From assembly GCA_036426205.1 (NCBI GenBank), contig CM071570.1:54147087-54211086 (forward strand): a stretch of DNA of 64,000 bases. Reading direction: 5' to 3'. The notes beneath the pieces were generated by a model, which searched no databases, was not told where the DNA came from, and worked only from the letters and a program-made list of their open reading frames with translations. This DNA comes from Ascaphus truei. Lineage: Eukaryota > Chordata > Amphibia > Anura > Ascaphidae. Of the stretch, positions 1 to 12,667 are shown one piece after another (positions within the stretch are counted from its first letter, which is position 1; each line of letters begins with the position of its first letter). Both the position numbers and the translations under genes were made by a program.

Positions 1-870
1 GGGTGGTAGTGTTGGGATCAGGGGGAGGGGAGTTGGTGGTGGGGGAGAGGTGAGGCTGGCGCCGAGGAGCGGCAGGTGGTAGTGGTGTGGATGGTCCTGC
101 TAAGTGAGATTCCTAATCCAAGTGAGGGCAAAAGGTGCAATGTGAGGGGTGGGGTGAGGGGGCGGGGGGTGCGTCCGTGGCCAATGACACAGGGAAAACA
201 CAGGGCCAATCACGCAGGGAGAAGACATACACACACAAACATTATTTCAGCCTTATAGATATAGATAGATAGGAGCAGAGAATGAGAGAGAAAGAAGTTA
301 TGCACAGAGAGGAACTTGTTAGAAAGGGAGCGAGCATTCCAAAGGGCACAGGAGAAAGGGAGAGAGAAGGGAGGGTGACAGGGGATGGGTATGAGGTTAG
401 AGGGGTTAACACCAGAAGGAGTAGAGGTTGCATTTGGCAGGCGAGGACGAGAGCATACAGAAATAAGGCAGGGACCAGGATTGGGAGAGATATCCCCAGA
501 AGCAAGGAGGAGAAGCATGGATAGAAAGAGAATGTGTGAGGAGGATTTGTAGGGGTGTGATTTAGTACAGGGGGTATAGTTGTGTAGTTTCAGAGGGTGC
601 AGGTAAGAAAGGAGTTCATGTGAACTGAGAAGTGGCGAAGGAAGGAGTGATGCAGATATATGAATAGAGTTAGAGACATAAGGAGGCTGGTAGAAAGAAG
701 TGCATAATTTGAGAAGAAGTGAGATCACAGCAAATATAAATGGTAAAGGCAGCATCACAGCCGTAGTAAAGTGCTGAGATGTGCTGTCTGGTATAGATAT
801 ATCATCTATATCATTTCCAGCGTAGTTCAAATGCTGGAATGGGCCATTAGGGGTTGTCCACTTCCTCACT
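1..870 (-). pseudogene. L2-like non-LTR retrotransposon, 5' part of ORF2 (broken)
   Basis: An open frame from 869 down to 210 (219 codons) has a hydrophobic, Ser/Leu/Pro-rich N-terminus, then a 2A-like motif (GDISPNPGP, residues 125-133). It continues into ALWNARSLSNK (residues 175-185), which resembles the first block of the apurinic-like endonuclease of L2/CR1/Rex-type LINE ORF2 proteins; Asn178 sits where the family has its first active-site Asn. The frame is then lost in a run of AT codons near residue 200. Pieces resembling a further endonuclease stretch (TWIRNLT-like) continue in other frames down to position 1. The element therefore runs off the left edge on the minus strand. In this family the protein cuts target DNA and primes reverse transcription; this copy cannot make a full product. 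The exact clade (L2 rather than CR1 or Rex) is an inference. Confidence 0.7.
471..497 (-). other. 2A-like ribosome-skipping motif in LINE ORF2
   Basis: The minus strand reads GDISPNPGP in the LINE frame, directly after a run of Leu and Ala. This fits the 2A consensus D-x-E/S-x-NPGP. 2A-like sequences near the N-terminus of non-LTR retrotransposon ORF2 proteins are known. The motif is intact at every residue that matters (Asn-Pro-Gly-Pro). Activity is not shown. Confidence 0.7.
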
Positions 871-1094
871 TCTTTTGACCTTCCTTTTAAACTTCAGGTA
901 CTTACAATGGGCTACTTGGAGATGGGCTGCAGGCAGCATAAAGCTGTTCTATCTGGGGGTTATATGGGCCTAGCAAGTCACCTGACAGTTAGGTTTTGTC
1001 TGCTTAATAAGCACATCTGAGGCACATTCAAACAGATGGTGTTTCTACCTAGATGGGTGTTCCCTGCCTAGGTGTCAAAGCTTAATTCAATTAG

Positions 1095-1245
1095 GGATTC
1101 AAAGATGGATTTTACAGCAAATGATTGAATGATGCAGGATTCAAAGAGGGATTGTACCTAGCATATACTATAATACACACAGCAAATGGTTGAATGAAGC
1201 AGGATTCAAAGATGGATTTTACCTAGCATATACTATAATATGCTG
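1095..1245. repeat. imperfect short tandem duplication
   Basis: The phrase 'ggattcaaaga(t/g)gga' recurs three times with 'cctagcatatactataat' twice and 'cagcaaatg(a/g)ttgaatga' twice, giving a roughly 80-100 bp unit repeated with small deletions. The rest of 871-1509 is AT-rich, and I see no gene in it. Confidence 0.6.
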
Positions 1246-1509
1246 AAATAATTTTTTATTACGAGTATTCTTCACTGATAACTTGCAATTTAGGATAAGG
1301 CATGTTTTACTATGTTTTCACATCTGACAAGATAATGAAATAGCCCATTGACACCACACACTCGACACCACACACTCTTGAAAAGGAAGTAATCTTCCTA
1401 ATGCACATTTTTATACAGTTGCAATGGTGATAAATTCTGACTGAAACATTAGTTGTGTACAAAAAGCCTTGGGGTTTCTAACTCTGTGTACACTATAATT
1501 TCATATATG

Positions 1510-2310
1510 TGTAACGGTGTTTCCCTTGGCACCTCTCATACTGACTCCAAAGTGTGGAAACTGCCCCCAGTTACATGTTATGTCGTGTGGTGCACCTGCT
1601 GGCTGACAGGACTCCTGAGTCTCCCGCTTGATGGTATTGGGGATTTCACCAGGATTGGCTAGTGAGGTAGTGCTGAGATCGTACTCACACTTGGTACAGC
1701 GCCTCCATCTCTTCCAGGTCCCCACGACAGCAGGGAGGAGTCTCTGGAAGAGAACCCCTGGGTGCAGCTTCTTGATTAACTCCAGTCTCAGGCAAGAAGT
1801 TTCTTTGAATCAAGGGCATATTTATTAACATCCTCCATGGCAGACTGCCCATCATAGCAACCGGTACTTAGCCGCACATCAGCATAGTTGCCCACCTCAA
1901 GGAAGTTCCCTCCTGACTCTGAAACAGAGATACAGGGATATCTCTGCCACCTCTCCCCTAAGGGAGGGCCACCATCTGTGCCAGAGCCCTGGCACAGTGT
2001 GGGGTCAGCTTGTCACTCTGCAACTACTTGACAGACTTGATCTGGAACTTCAGTCTCACAGATCTGACACTTGACTAGCTTGAACAGACTAACTTTAGGA
2101 AGTGATGCGTATTATATAGCTCCAGGAGGCACCACCCCTATGTCACTGTAAGTGGACACAGAGCATGCTGTCACTTCCTTTGTTACATAGTACACCTCAC
2201 AGGGGTTTGAGGGCAAACCTCCATGATAACTTCTGGCAAACCTGCCCTCTTAACAGGGATTACTGCACAGAAGAGAGAGGCATGTAACTCCAAAATTACA
2301 CAGGGCTACA
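1510..2310 (-). mobile_element. solo LTR (801 bp), TATG target duplication
   Basis: Read on the minus strand the block begins TGTAGCCCTG and ends CACCGTTACA, the usual TG...CA of an LTR. It is flanked on both sides by TATG (1506-1509 and 2311-2314). A TATA-like box (TATATAAT, near 2112-2119) and an AATAAA signal (1821-1826) lie in the right order for minus-strand transcription. No internal coding region adjoins it, so it is a solo LTR left by recombination. Terminal bases and a 4-bp duplication suggest an endogenous retrovirus or Gypsy family; the family is not identified. Confidence 0.8.
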
Positions 2311-2314
2311 TATG

Positions 2315-5300
2315 AAGAACCCTACATTTTGTCTCCTAAGAGGTATCACAACCTACAACAAATCTACATTTCTCCAGGACAAACACAGGTGCTAGACTTG
2401 GACTATAGCACTGGATTTTTTAAGCTAAACAAGCGTCAAACAATTAAAGTATTAAACAGACAATTGAAGAATCAGTGACCAAGCTCAAAATGATCAGTCC
2501 AAAATGACAAAACAGCTGTCTTTGAGTGGGTCCACTTTACATCCTTATCACACTACTGACGTGATGCAATAGGCTAAATGAGGAAGGATTGACAACGTGG
2601 GTTTGGGCAGTCTCACGGGAGACCAGAACTTTTCACCCCGGGATCATTATCACCAGACAGGACACAGTAGTAGAATAAACTTTCGAATAGCCCGCCAGTC
2701 GTGATGCCACAGTCTCCGGTCCACGCTCCAGGATCAACTCCCACTCTGGCCATTACATAGGCCTCAGTCTCCTATATTTTCACTGGAGCATAGGCCGCCG
2801 ACCAATCAGCCCAATTGTGATGGTGCAGCCAATCGGAGGACGAGGGCTCGTCCGGCTGCACCAATCGGAGGAGGGAGCCGGCCTAGGAACTCTGGACCGC
2901 CCATCAGGGAGTGAGCTACTGCTGAGCGGGAAATTTGAACTGGCCAATGGGAAGTGTGCCTACGGGGCTGAGATCCGGCAATGGTTCCCCATGCCATCTC
3001 CATACCCCCTGCGGGGTAGGCACCCCAGCGTCTCGGCAAACAAAAGCTCTGCACCGCCAAAAACCAGTTCCCGGACCTGAGTCACAGCCCTTGCCCACTG
3101 ACCATTGTCCAGGTCCTCAAGCTCTGCCACGAACCGGTATTTCTCTGTATGCAGCCCAGCTAAGTTAATTACTGTCTCTGCACATGGAGAAATACTAGAA
3201 ACCCAAAGGACATGGCTGGCTTACTAACTGTGCGGGGAAAACACTAACACGGGGAATAACAGTGCTTTTTTACAATCCCAGTTCCCCAAGACACACAGTT
3301 TCCCCCTTACACATATCACGCAGTGATATAGCTCTCTTCTGGAAGATGTTACACAAAACACATAAAATACAGGCCAAAATGAGCCTCACAGAGGCGGCCA
3401 TTACACACGGCTTTGGGGCAACCAGCCTGACTTCACCTTTATTATGTGAGGCTGGCTGCCCCTACCATCACAGGCAGGCCTTAGGGCAAGGTGGTTACCT
3501 TGTGCCCGTGCCTTCAGGTGGCCCGCACTCCCTCATCTCCCTTTGCCTGTCGGCACCAGGATCCAAATTCTGTCCGACAGGAGAGAGGGGAGCTGGGGAG
3601 TCCCTGAACCAGCACAGGACCGCACCGCTGCTCACCTCAAGGTTGGGGGAGGGGGGGGAGGGTGTGTGTGGCTGGGAAAGGTGTGGTTAGCTGGGGGAGG
3701 TGCTTGCACGTGTGCAAAGCTGTGGGTAGGGTTGCCAGGTGGCTTGTCCAAAAATACTGGACAAAATGGTGAAAGGTGTGACGCGCATGAGAATCGTTGG
3801 TGGGGAACAATGTTATTTATAAATTACCTGGCTTTTTTTGTATTTTTTTCTGAATTGTACTCCAAGTATTCACCAATTTGCACCAATTTATATTTTGTTT
3901 CGGAAAAAATCTGGGGAGGTGTCTTGGGAGGGAGCGCCCATCCGAGGATTTTTTTAGGAAATAGAATATGAAATAGTGCAAATTGATGCAAATTGGTGCA
4001 TGCTTGGAGTGAAATTTAGAACAAATTACGTAATGGTCAGATCTTTAATAAATAACTGACCTGTAGTCATACTGTACATGGCGAACAATACTAATCTTAA
4101 TGCTCCCCCCACAAATTCCAAGATTATTGCACCTTTCCTCATTCTCTCTCTCCCTTTATCCTCTCACCCTCCCACCCCCCTCATCCTCACTCCCCTCCCC
4201 TTATCCTCTCTCACCCCCCTCCCTTCATCCTCTCTCATCTTAGTATAGTATCTTAGTATAGTGAACAACTATACTAAATAAAAGGGCTTGTAACAATATG
4301 GGGAATATGATGTGCGCCATATTTCCTAAGCTACTCCATAAGGCACCCTACAGAATTCACCTCGATGGACTTTAAAGTGTCTTCCAGTATCAGAAGTACA
4401 TTGGTGGTTGGCACCGCTTACTAAATGTGGCCCTACATGTATTATGGGCTCCAAAGGAAGAGTCTGAATAGAAATAAATAAGGAAATAGTCTAAAAAATC
4501 GCACTGTCTTTTACTAATGAATTGGATCCTAACTAATTGTTTCTTGTAGTTTTGTGCTTCCCTTGCAATATATTGCTGCACACTTCGATAATAAGAATCA
4601 TTATAATTTCTAGTTACTTCTAGTAAGAGTAATAATAATATTCATAGGAACATAATAATAGGAAAAGGAAATAGGGAGATTTGAGTTAGTATTGAACAAA
4701 CAATTATAAAATCCCTATTATTAATAAAAAATACTGGAAACACAAAGTGTGGGTTGAAAATGTGTAAACTATCTGCCACTTCTTTCTTATTCTCAAAAAT
4801 ATGTGCAGTTACTAAAACTGTCCAGCTTATCACAGTTGCGCTAATGTGTACAATTCCTGTGCTTCACCAAGTATCCTACCCCATAAGAATATTCTTTTGC
4901 AAAAGTAGAAATCATTAGTCGAAAGATTCCAGATATCTGTGACCTGCAGCACAGAACTTTCAAGCTGAAAACCAATTGAATCCAGCACAAGGTTCTAATA
5001 GTCTCATTCATTTTAAGCAGTCCTGTTAAAGTGCCGTTTAGCTATCATTTCCTGTGCACAGAGCAGCTTTGTCTCTAGTACAATAATTACTTGTTGACCT
5101 AGCTTTGGGGTCGGATATAGCTTCCCTTTGGAAAAAGATACCAACCAGCAAAAGTATTCACTTGCACCGCAATGCTTGTATTACTGTAAAACAAAAGAAC
5201 AGATCCTGCGCTCCTACCAAGTGGGCTAAAATATACTAGTGACATGTTTACATTTAGAACCTATGTCTGTGTAACAAAGGAGTCATTTGGTTGCATCTTT

Positions 5301-5416
5301 TTATAAAGACATGATTCAAGCCTGCAAACCTCGTCAAGGTAAACTCCGTTTAGCAGGTACCTACATTGAATATATGCAATATCTTATTGTCCTATGGACT
5401 AAACTTTGTGGGTGCA
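2315..5416. other. no gene recognised; fragments and low-complexity DNA
   Basis: This stretch has GC-richer segments (2640-3720) with CCAAT-like words and short spurious frames, then AT-rich DNA. At 3728 'tagggttgccaggtggc' resembles the end of a hAT-type MITE, but no partner end is visible. Positions 4130-4245 are a CT-rich minisatellite-like run ('ccctttatcctctc' variants). Nothing here looks like a conserved exon. Confidence 0.5.
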
Positions 5417-5510
5417 CAAATACCCTAGTGTAAAATATTAATACTTACAGTACAGTATATATATATATAATGTGTACTGTAAGTATTAATATTTTACACT
5501 AGGGTATTTG
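5417..5510. repeat. perfect 38-bp inverted repeat with 18-nt AT loop
   Basis: The arm 5417-5454 is the exact reverse complement of 5473-5510 (outer bases 'caaataccctag' and 'ctagggtatttg'), separated by 18 bases of mostly alternating TA. No mismatch was found by eye. It abuts the LINE fragment that begins at 5511. It could be a tiny foldback element or a template-switch product of the adjoining break. Confidence 0.9.
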
Positions 5511-6886
5511 AGATTGAATAGGAAAGCCTCAATTTCTTTCTCACCGCCTTCCATGTCATTATTGTGTCCCTGATAAGTATATTTGTTTTGAGTTCCGAGG
5601 GCAGATTGCTCCATTCTAGGTGTAGGATTCCGCTAGCGAGAGTTCTTTGGAGAATTGTCTTTCTATGTCTAATGTAGAGTAATGTTCCTTTCCTAGGAGC
5701 CAGTCTCCAACATGTCGCATTAGGCATGCTAGATTATAGTCTCTTATGTTTGGTAGATTTATCCCTCCCTTTTCCTTACTCATCTGCATTTTTTTCAACA
5801 AAATTCTTGTCCTCTTTCCCTTCCAAAGGAACTTATTTATCTTTGTTTAACTGTTTGATGTCTTTATGTTTGATAAGCAGGGGTAGCGTCTGCATGGGGT
5901 AAAGAAGGCGTGCAAAAGAAATCATTTTGATTACTGCCGCCCTTCCGAATAGGGATAGTTGAAATTCAACGCAGCTTTTTAATTCCTCTCCTATCTTTTT
6001 TATTATCGGCTTTATGTTAGTGTCATATAGTCTAGACAAATCAGCTTCTAGGTTTATATGCAAATACTTAATTGGGGCCGTCGTGATTTTTCGGGAAATA
6101 TTATTGTTGTTGTTTATTTTATCAGGCTCAATATATATAATAGCTCAGTTTTAGTCACATTTATTTTAAATCCTGCAAAGGAGCTAAACTCTGAGATTGC
6201 CTTTAGTATATGCTCTATTGATTTAACTGGGTTTTTTACGAATAGTAAAATGTCATCTGCGAACAGTGCCAGTTTGAGCTCCAATTTTCCCATTTTAATT
6301 CCTTCAAACTACTCCATTTGTCTTAAATAGTGGGCCAATGGTTCTATTGCCATGTTAAAGCGTAATGGTGATAATGGGCATCCCTGTCTGGTGCCTCAGT
6401 GTAGTGTGAAGGCTTCTGATAGGTTGTTGCCCAGAATAATTTTGGCCGAGGTTTTGTTGTAGAGGGCTTTGATTATTGTGCAAAAGTTCCCCCTAAACCC
6501 GAATTTTTTAACACATAGTGCACATGTTCCCATAGTATATTATCAAATGCCTTTTCCGCATCTATCGCAACCAAGGCTAAGTTTTTTAGTGTGCGAGATT
6601 TTATCCAGTGTATGACCGAAATTACTTTTCTTATATTTTTTTTTTACTGCGGACCTGCCCTTCACGAAGCCTAATTGGTTCGGGTGTATAATTGAGGGAA
6701 GAACCATAGCTACCCTGTCAGCTAATATCTTGGTGAAGATTTTTATATTCTGATTTATCAGAGATATGGGTCTATACGACTCCTGTCTCAGGGGGTCCTT
6801 CTCTTGTTTATGTATAATTCTAATATGAGCCAAATTACTAGACGCGGGGAACTTTTTACCTTCTTGAATGTTTTGGACCCTCCCAG
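5511..6886 (-). pseudogene. L1/Tx1-type LINE ORF2 fragment (reverse transcriptase to post-RT region)
   Basis: Read downward from about 6886, the minus strand gives, in several frames, a block around SYRPISLINQNIKIFTKILA and LPSIIHPNQLGF (RT blocks 2-3). It continues with GTRQGCPLSP (block 4), FADD (catalytic pair, 6252-6263), an IKYL-type connection block, a block around LFGRAAVIKM, and KGGINLPNIRDYNLAC near the C-terminal side. These are hallmark motifs of L1/Tx1 reverse transcriptases. The region between RT blocks 3 and 4 is lost, frames shift several times, and neither the endonuclease nor the 3' end is present. The upstream break joins a separate repeat family at 6887, and the other end meets the palindrome at 5510. 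Confidence 0.85.
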
Positions 6887-7211
6887 GGTTTAAACTCACC
6901 CCTCCCCACTTTCCAAGTAAGCAGGTCTTTCTTTGACATGCAGCTGGTTGTGACAGATCCAATGTGATCATTTTCCTCTAACTATAGAAGTAAATAAGAA
7001 TTTTAATCAGTTAGTGTTAGGACCTGCAATATTTGGTCATGTCTTGAAGTGGCTTGCAGGCTTAAAATGCTTTGGTCAAAGGGATTAACTAAATGACACT
7101 TTTTTCAAGAGAAATATAGGTATTTCACTGTATATTTTTGTCATATTGGATGTAGCTTTGGGCTTCTTTGTTTTTTGTTACATACATTTAGCCATGCCCA
7201 ATAGCACTCCA
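6887..7211. repeat. dispersed repeat family R1, copy 1
   Basis: This runs from 'ccctcccagggtttaa' to 'catttagccatgcccaatagc'. It is closely similar to 7343-7665 in the same orientation. Its right half matches, in inverted orientation, the left end of the hairpin repeat at 62450-62800. Confidence 0.8.
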
Positions 7212-7342
7212 ATTGACACATATACATATATATATATATTATGTGGTAATTTTGGGGGGTATTAGAGATTGCTGGGTATCTATGTGTTTATTAACTTTGT
7301 CCAGCTGGTCTCAGCTGTATTGGAAGTTAGTGGCTCCTCCCT

Positions 7343-7665
7343 CCCAGGGTTTAAGATTGCCCCTCCCCACTTTCCAAGTAAGCAGTTTTTTCTTTGACAT
7401 GCAGCTGGCTGTGACAGATCCAATGTGATCATTCTTCCTCTAACTATAGAGGTAAATAAGAATTTTAATCAGTTAGTGTTAGGACCTGCAATATTTGGTC
7501 ATGCCTTGAAGTGGCTCGCAGGCTTAAAATTCTTTGGCCAAAGGGTTTAACTAAATGACCCTTTTTTCAAGAGTTTTATTTCACTGTATATGTTTGTCAT
7601 ATTTGGATGTAGCTTTGGGCTTCTTTGTTTTTTGTTATATACATTTAGCCACACCCAGTAGCTTT
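7343..7665. repeat. dispersed repeat family R1, copy 2
   Basis: A direct copy of 6887-7211 with scattered substitutions and a small deletion (a segment around 7105-7125 of copy 1 is shortened here). About 130 bases containing a short TA run separate the copies. This could be a local duplication or two insertions. Confidence 0.8.
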
Positions 7666-10045
7666 CTAGAGGGTAAGACTACCTAACCTTGCGGGGATCC
7701 GTAACTTACCTGTCTGGAGGAATACTGAAGTTTTTTGGTGCCAAAGTGAAGACCCGTTGAGCAGCGGAGGTGTACAATCTATCTCCCTTAGGTGTCTGCT
7801 GGAAGAGAACCATAACCACAAAAAGAAACTACATAAGCCGGAGCCGGGTTTGGAAGCCGCAAACCAGGCAGTAGCTGATTTCTACCGGAGAACGGGGATT
7901 TCCCTACCTGAGTGATTGGATCGGGTACTAGTGAGCAACAATCCTTTTTCTCCTTACATGTAATTATTATTTTATTTATTTTTTGTATTTATATTTTAAA
8001 AATGTGTTATATATAATATATTTATTTATATACGTTACAAACCATTTAAATACATAAACATAATACAAAATAATTAATTCATTATGGAAGTAAAACATAG
8101 CTAAAAAAAAAACAGAACCAAAACTACAAGAAACATACAAGAACACAAAGATATAAAACTGAAAAAATTGATTCTGGGAGGAAGACACAAATGACCTCAC
8201 AAAAAGTATGTAAAAATGCCATAGAAAGTTCTTATATACCATGGAACCAAAAGAAACCGCTAAAATTCAAATCAATTAGAATGGAGGCTCATGCAATCAC
8301 CGTGGCAACCCTGTACTCTAGCTGCCACTGTCCAATCTAGTAAACATCCCACCAATAGGAAAAAGGCAGGGAGAGTCAGGTCGCCCTTTTAGCGTAGGGC
8401 CCGGGCTACCATTATTATGGCATTTCTGCTTCATCTTCATAATGGAGTAAAACAGTCTGAAAAAGATCTGTATGACTTCTGCATAACTAAATACAAAATG
8501 ATGGCAAGGCTGACACTAAAGTTAAAGACCAAAATTTGTGGTTGTGTTAAGTCCTGGAGAATCATGTCACTAAACCCATACCTATTAATGGTTTAGGCCT
8601 GATGGGTAAAACATAATAAAATTAGAACTAACGGTAAACAAACATATAATTCGCCCCTTTAACTGGAACTCCCAATCACATTTTTGGGCTTGTTTTACTA
8701 AACCTGCATAAGTAATAACCTAACCTTATTTCTGTTTTGTAACTAACCAAATAATGATCACTTTAATTTTGGCTACAAGCAAAATATTTCTTGAAATTCT
8801 AATAAAAATGTAAAAGATCTTTAGTTTTATTATATTTTTATTTAGTTTTATCTGTAGTTTTATTATACATCTCTGATATAAACTCTATTGAGTGGCAAAG
8901 GGGTTAACAGTAAATCAGGGGATTATTTTGAGTTTAAAGAGTTAGTTGATATGTTCATCCACATGCTTCACATAAACCTTTCAGTTTGTTCCAGAAACCT
9001 CAATACATCACACTGTGAGCTCAAAGCATTCTCCAATTGGGTCTAATATAGTGAACAATAAATCATACATACTGCTATTTAAGGTTATATGGGGTCGTAT
9101 ACTCTAGTTTGTACAATGTTATATAATTATTAAAGTTTAGAAATGCATTGCCTGTTCTTCCAGCACTAGAGAATCATTTCCCTCAGCCTATGGAAAACAT
9201 AGAAAATGTATAGTCTGTATTCTTCAACATTACGCATTGACTGAATACATGATTACATTTCCACTGTAAGAACATCTATTAGTTATCAATAAAAGAGGAT
9301 TTTGACAAAATTATTCCATTGGGCACTGAATAATTAGAGCACAAAAAGGCAGATGCATTCTAAGACTGGTACCCAAGATAAAGTGGAAATTCTATAAAAA
9401 AATATAAAATTATTATTATTAGAGAGTCTACTAAGAACACTGATCATATCATTTATTGCTTGGGAAAGGGACCAAGTACGGTCTGTGGGTAGTGGGATAT
9501 ATATTAAAATATCCCGGCTGCAAAACAGAAGATAAAAAAAATCAGATTTATCAAAGAAAAAAAAATTCTTATAGGATATAGTGGCATTTTTAGCTTTAAC
9601 AAAGATGGCACAGTTTTGGATTGCTCCAGTTTTGTCCCCATTTTTGCAACTGGGAGACTTTGTTACCTTAGTTATAATGGATAATGGAAAGGGGCATTCA
9701 TTCTCTTAATTAAGGTATTTTGCATCAGTACGTATTGACTTATAGAACTCCAAAAATATGTGGAGATGGAAATAAAGTAATTATAATATGAAAATTAGCT
9801 AATTTAAATATGCAAATGTGCATACTTCCCAAGTAACTCAGGTCTTTTCAAAGGTATCTGTTTATCTCTTTATACATCTCTCTTTCTTTCGTTCTCTCTT
9901 TCTCCCCCCATATTATGAACCTCTGTTCTGAAAAAAATGTTGCCAAACGAAAAAATATTTCCTCAATTTCACATGGTTTGCAAACCGTTGAGAAAATGTT
10001 AGACATCTCTAATTCTGTGTAACGACATGCAAATGTGCACTGATA
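7666..10045. other. no gene recognised; AT-rich spacer
   Basis: 7666-7950 is moderately GC-rich with no recognised motif. 7960-10045 is AT-rich with homopolymer runs and short frames of no recognisable similarity. No element ends were found. Confidence 0.5.
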
Positions 10046-10655
10046 GGCCCAGATGCATGAAACGCTGTTAAATCAGGGCAAATAATGTGATTTTCTGCGA
10101 GTTTAACAGGTATCCACAAAGCTAATGATATGGAAAGACAGCGTCCGTCACCATAAGCAGCATTGTAGCGATAAATGCATTAGCGGGTACGTTAATAGCA
10201 CAGGGATAAGCAATGCAATGCACATTGGGAAACATCTAACTCCAATTAATGCACATGCGTTCCAGCACCGGGGACGCATGTCTGTTACATAATGTAACAA
10301 GAGGAAGCTTTTTTTTTTTTAATGGTGTTCCTTGTCAATCGGCATTGTTTAAGTAACATTTTGTTTGATCACTTTATGTTTCAGTTGCAGTGCTTTAACT
10401 GTGTGTATGAATAAATGTTCAGTTACGTATTTCCGTATTTCCGTATCTTTGCGATAATTAGTTGTAATGTCATTGCACACACATCATTTAGGTAGTACAT
10501 AATACTGTATATAATATATCATGGCAACTATTAGAAACATATCCTACATTAACTTTAAACAAATAAATACCTTATACAGTGTATTACATAACCTAAATGA
10601 TACTTTATTAGATGCACCTCTTGATGTGTTTCTGAATGGTATATCATTGTTAATA

Positions 10656-10986
10656 CAGGCATACCCCGGTTTAAGGACACTCACTTTAAGTACACTCGCG
10701 AGTAAGTACATATCGCCCAATAGGAAAACGGCAGCTCACGCATGCGCCTGTCAGCACGTCCTGAACAGCAATACCGGCTCCCTACCTGTACCGAAGCTGT
10801 GCGCAAGCGGGGAGACTATAGAGCCTGTTACACATGCGTTATTTACATCAGTTATGCACGTATATGACGATTGCAGTACAGTACATGCATCGATAAGTGG
10901 GAAAAGGTAGTGCTTCACTTTAAGTACATTTTCACTTTACATACATGCTCCGGTCCCATTGCGTACGTTAATGCGGGGTATGCCTG
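10656..10986. mobile_element. Tigger/pogo-like MITE (331 bp), TA target
   Basis: Ends are CAGGCATACCCCG and its inverse CGGGGTATGCCTG, flanked by TA on both sides (10654-10655, 10987-10988). CAGGCATACC ends with a TA duplication are typical of pogo/Tigger elements in vertebrates. There is no transposase frame. It depends on an enzyme supplied elsewhere. Confidence 0.85.
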
Positions 10987-12008
10987 TATATATCTTGGTC
11001 TGACACATAACTATTTCAATGGGAAGTGCAAAGTACCATACCAAAATAATATTAGGGTACCACTTCTTACATCCCTTTGTCATCATAGCCTATTGACTGA
11101 AATAACGTTAGGATACTCATGGTCAGCTTGTGATTAACGTCACGTTTAGCGGCGACCTATTTTTTATAATGATATTTCCCTGTGCTAATCTTAACGGAGT
11201 TTAGTGGATCTGCGATGTCAGGCTAACGGGACATTAGCATCTTATTTGCCTATGCGTTGCTCTAACGTTCGTAAATCCTGTAACTGAGCTTTCCTCTCAG
11301 CTGATACTTTCCTTGTAAAACAGGATCTTTTATTTAGAAATGAATTACAGCAATAAATCACCTAGACTGGGTTGCTGGCACCACCCAGTACTAGGGGCAC
11401 TTCACTTAGAGGGCACTGGAAACAGCAAGGGGTAGGCTTGTTGTAGAAACGGTGACCGATCAAGTAATCTAGCACTTTAGCCAGAAGCTCATCCTTCCAC
11501 CACTGCTTGGAGGAATCTTGAGAGCCTACTCTAACTTGCCGCCACCTCCAGCTGGTAGGTCCAGAAGCAGGGATGCTGCGGCACCACTCAGCTATAGTAG
11601 CCTTACATGGTTGTCTGCAACTAAAAACTGGAACTGCAATAACTAAGAAGTTATAACTCTGAGCTGAACTAACTTGGACCAAGCTCAGCACTCTTATTTG
11701 CAACCCCTCCCTGGCAGGTTCTGTTGGATGGGATTAATGAGGGATTGGGAGATCACAAAGATGACAGAGGACAGTGGATGATAGAGCCAAGGCCCCAGAC
11801 AATCACTATGAGGGTCTGGTTTAGAAAGTGATGTAGTCAAGATATGTATTGTGAATTGTGGTGATGAAGTACTTAAATATGTATGAGGAAGTGATTTTAC
11901 AGAAAACAAAGTATGTTTCAATAAACAGCACCACTGCGTTTTCTAAATTGTAAAAAAGCTTACACTCTAATAGGGAAGTAGACTTACAGGAAATAATGTC
12001 ATTGTCTA

Positions 12009-12564
12009 TGTAACAGGGACTTATCCTGGTTTAAATAAAGAAGCATCAGAGCTCTGAGAATCCAACAGAGAGATAGTTGATTGCAGCCACTCAATTAACT
12101 AGTCTCCACCTGGACTAATGAGAGCTCTGTAAAAAGCCTCCTGTTGGAAATAGGAGAGAGATTCCTTAGCTCACATTTGGGCTGACAGAAGGAGAGCAGA
12201 GAAGCCTGCACACAGACACTGTCTTGAGTACAAAGGCTGTGCTGAGATCAAGACACCCAGTCACCCGGAAACCTATATTTCCTGGACACAGAGGACTCAG
12301 GTACCTGCCAGAGACTGACATGGAGAGCCACCTGCTTAAGGTACTTCCTGAGACTTTGGGGTGATAGGCTGGTAATGGGAATATCCCTCCAGTCCTGCAG
12401 ATAGGGTCTGGGGAAATAAGTTAGCCCTTACAAAGGGATAGGGGCTTGTTATTTTTTTGTTTTTGTATGTTTTGCCTGGCTAAAGGAACAGGCTCAATAA
12501 AGCCAAGATATAATTTCACCCTAAAACAGTCTCCATTTGCATACCTCTGCACACAACTCTCACA
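12009..12564 (+). mobile_element. solo LTR (556 bp), same family as the 47940-53067 element
   Basis: It begins TGTAACAGGGACTTATCC and ends ...CTGCACACAACTCTCACA. Over its whole length it is clearly similar to the reverse complement of the LTRs at 47940-48477 and 52548-53067, including the CTCAATAAAGCC polyadenylation block near 12495. Flanks GTCTA (12004-12008) and GTCTG (12565-12569) agree at 4 of 5 bases, consistent with an aged target duplication. No internal region remains. Confidence 0.85.
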
Positions 12565-12667
12565 GTCTGGAAATAGTCCCTCGAAATAGGGAAGTAGAAT
12601 GTAGAAATGTTGGTAAACATGTTCTTGCATTTAACAGTGGGTGTAGGTTAAGTATTCTGCACCTACA

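Noticed and set aside
10521..11137. Two overlapping plus-strand frames of 129 and 88 codons
   Set aside because: They span the Tigger-like MITE at 10656-10986 and flanking AT-rich DNA; no recognised domain.
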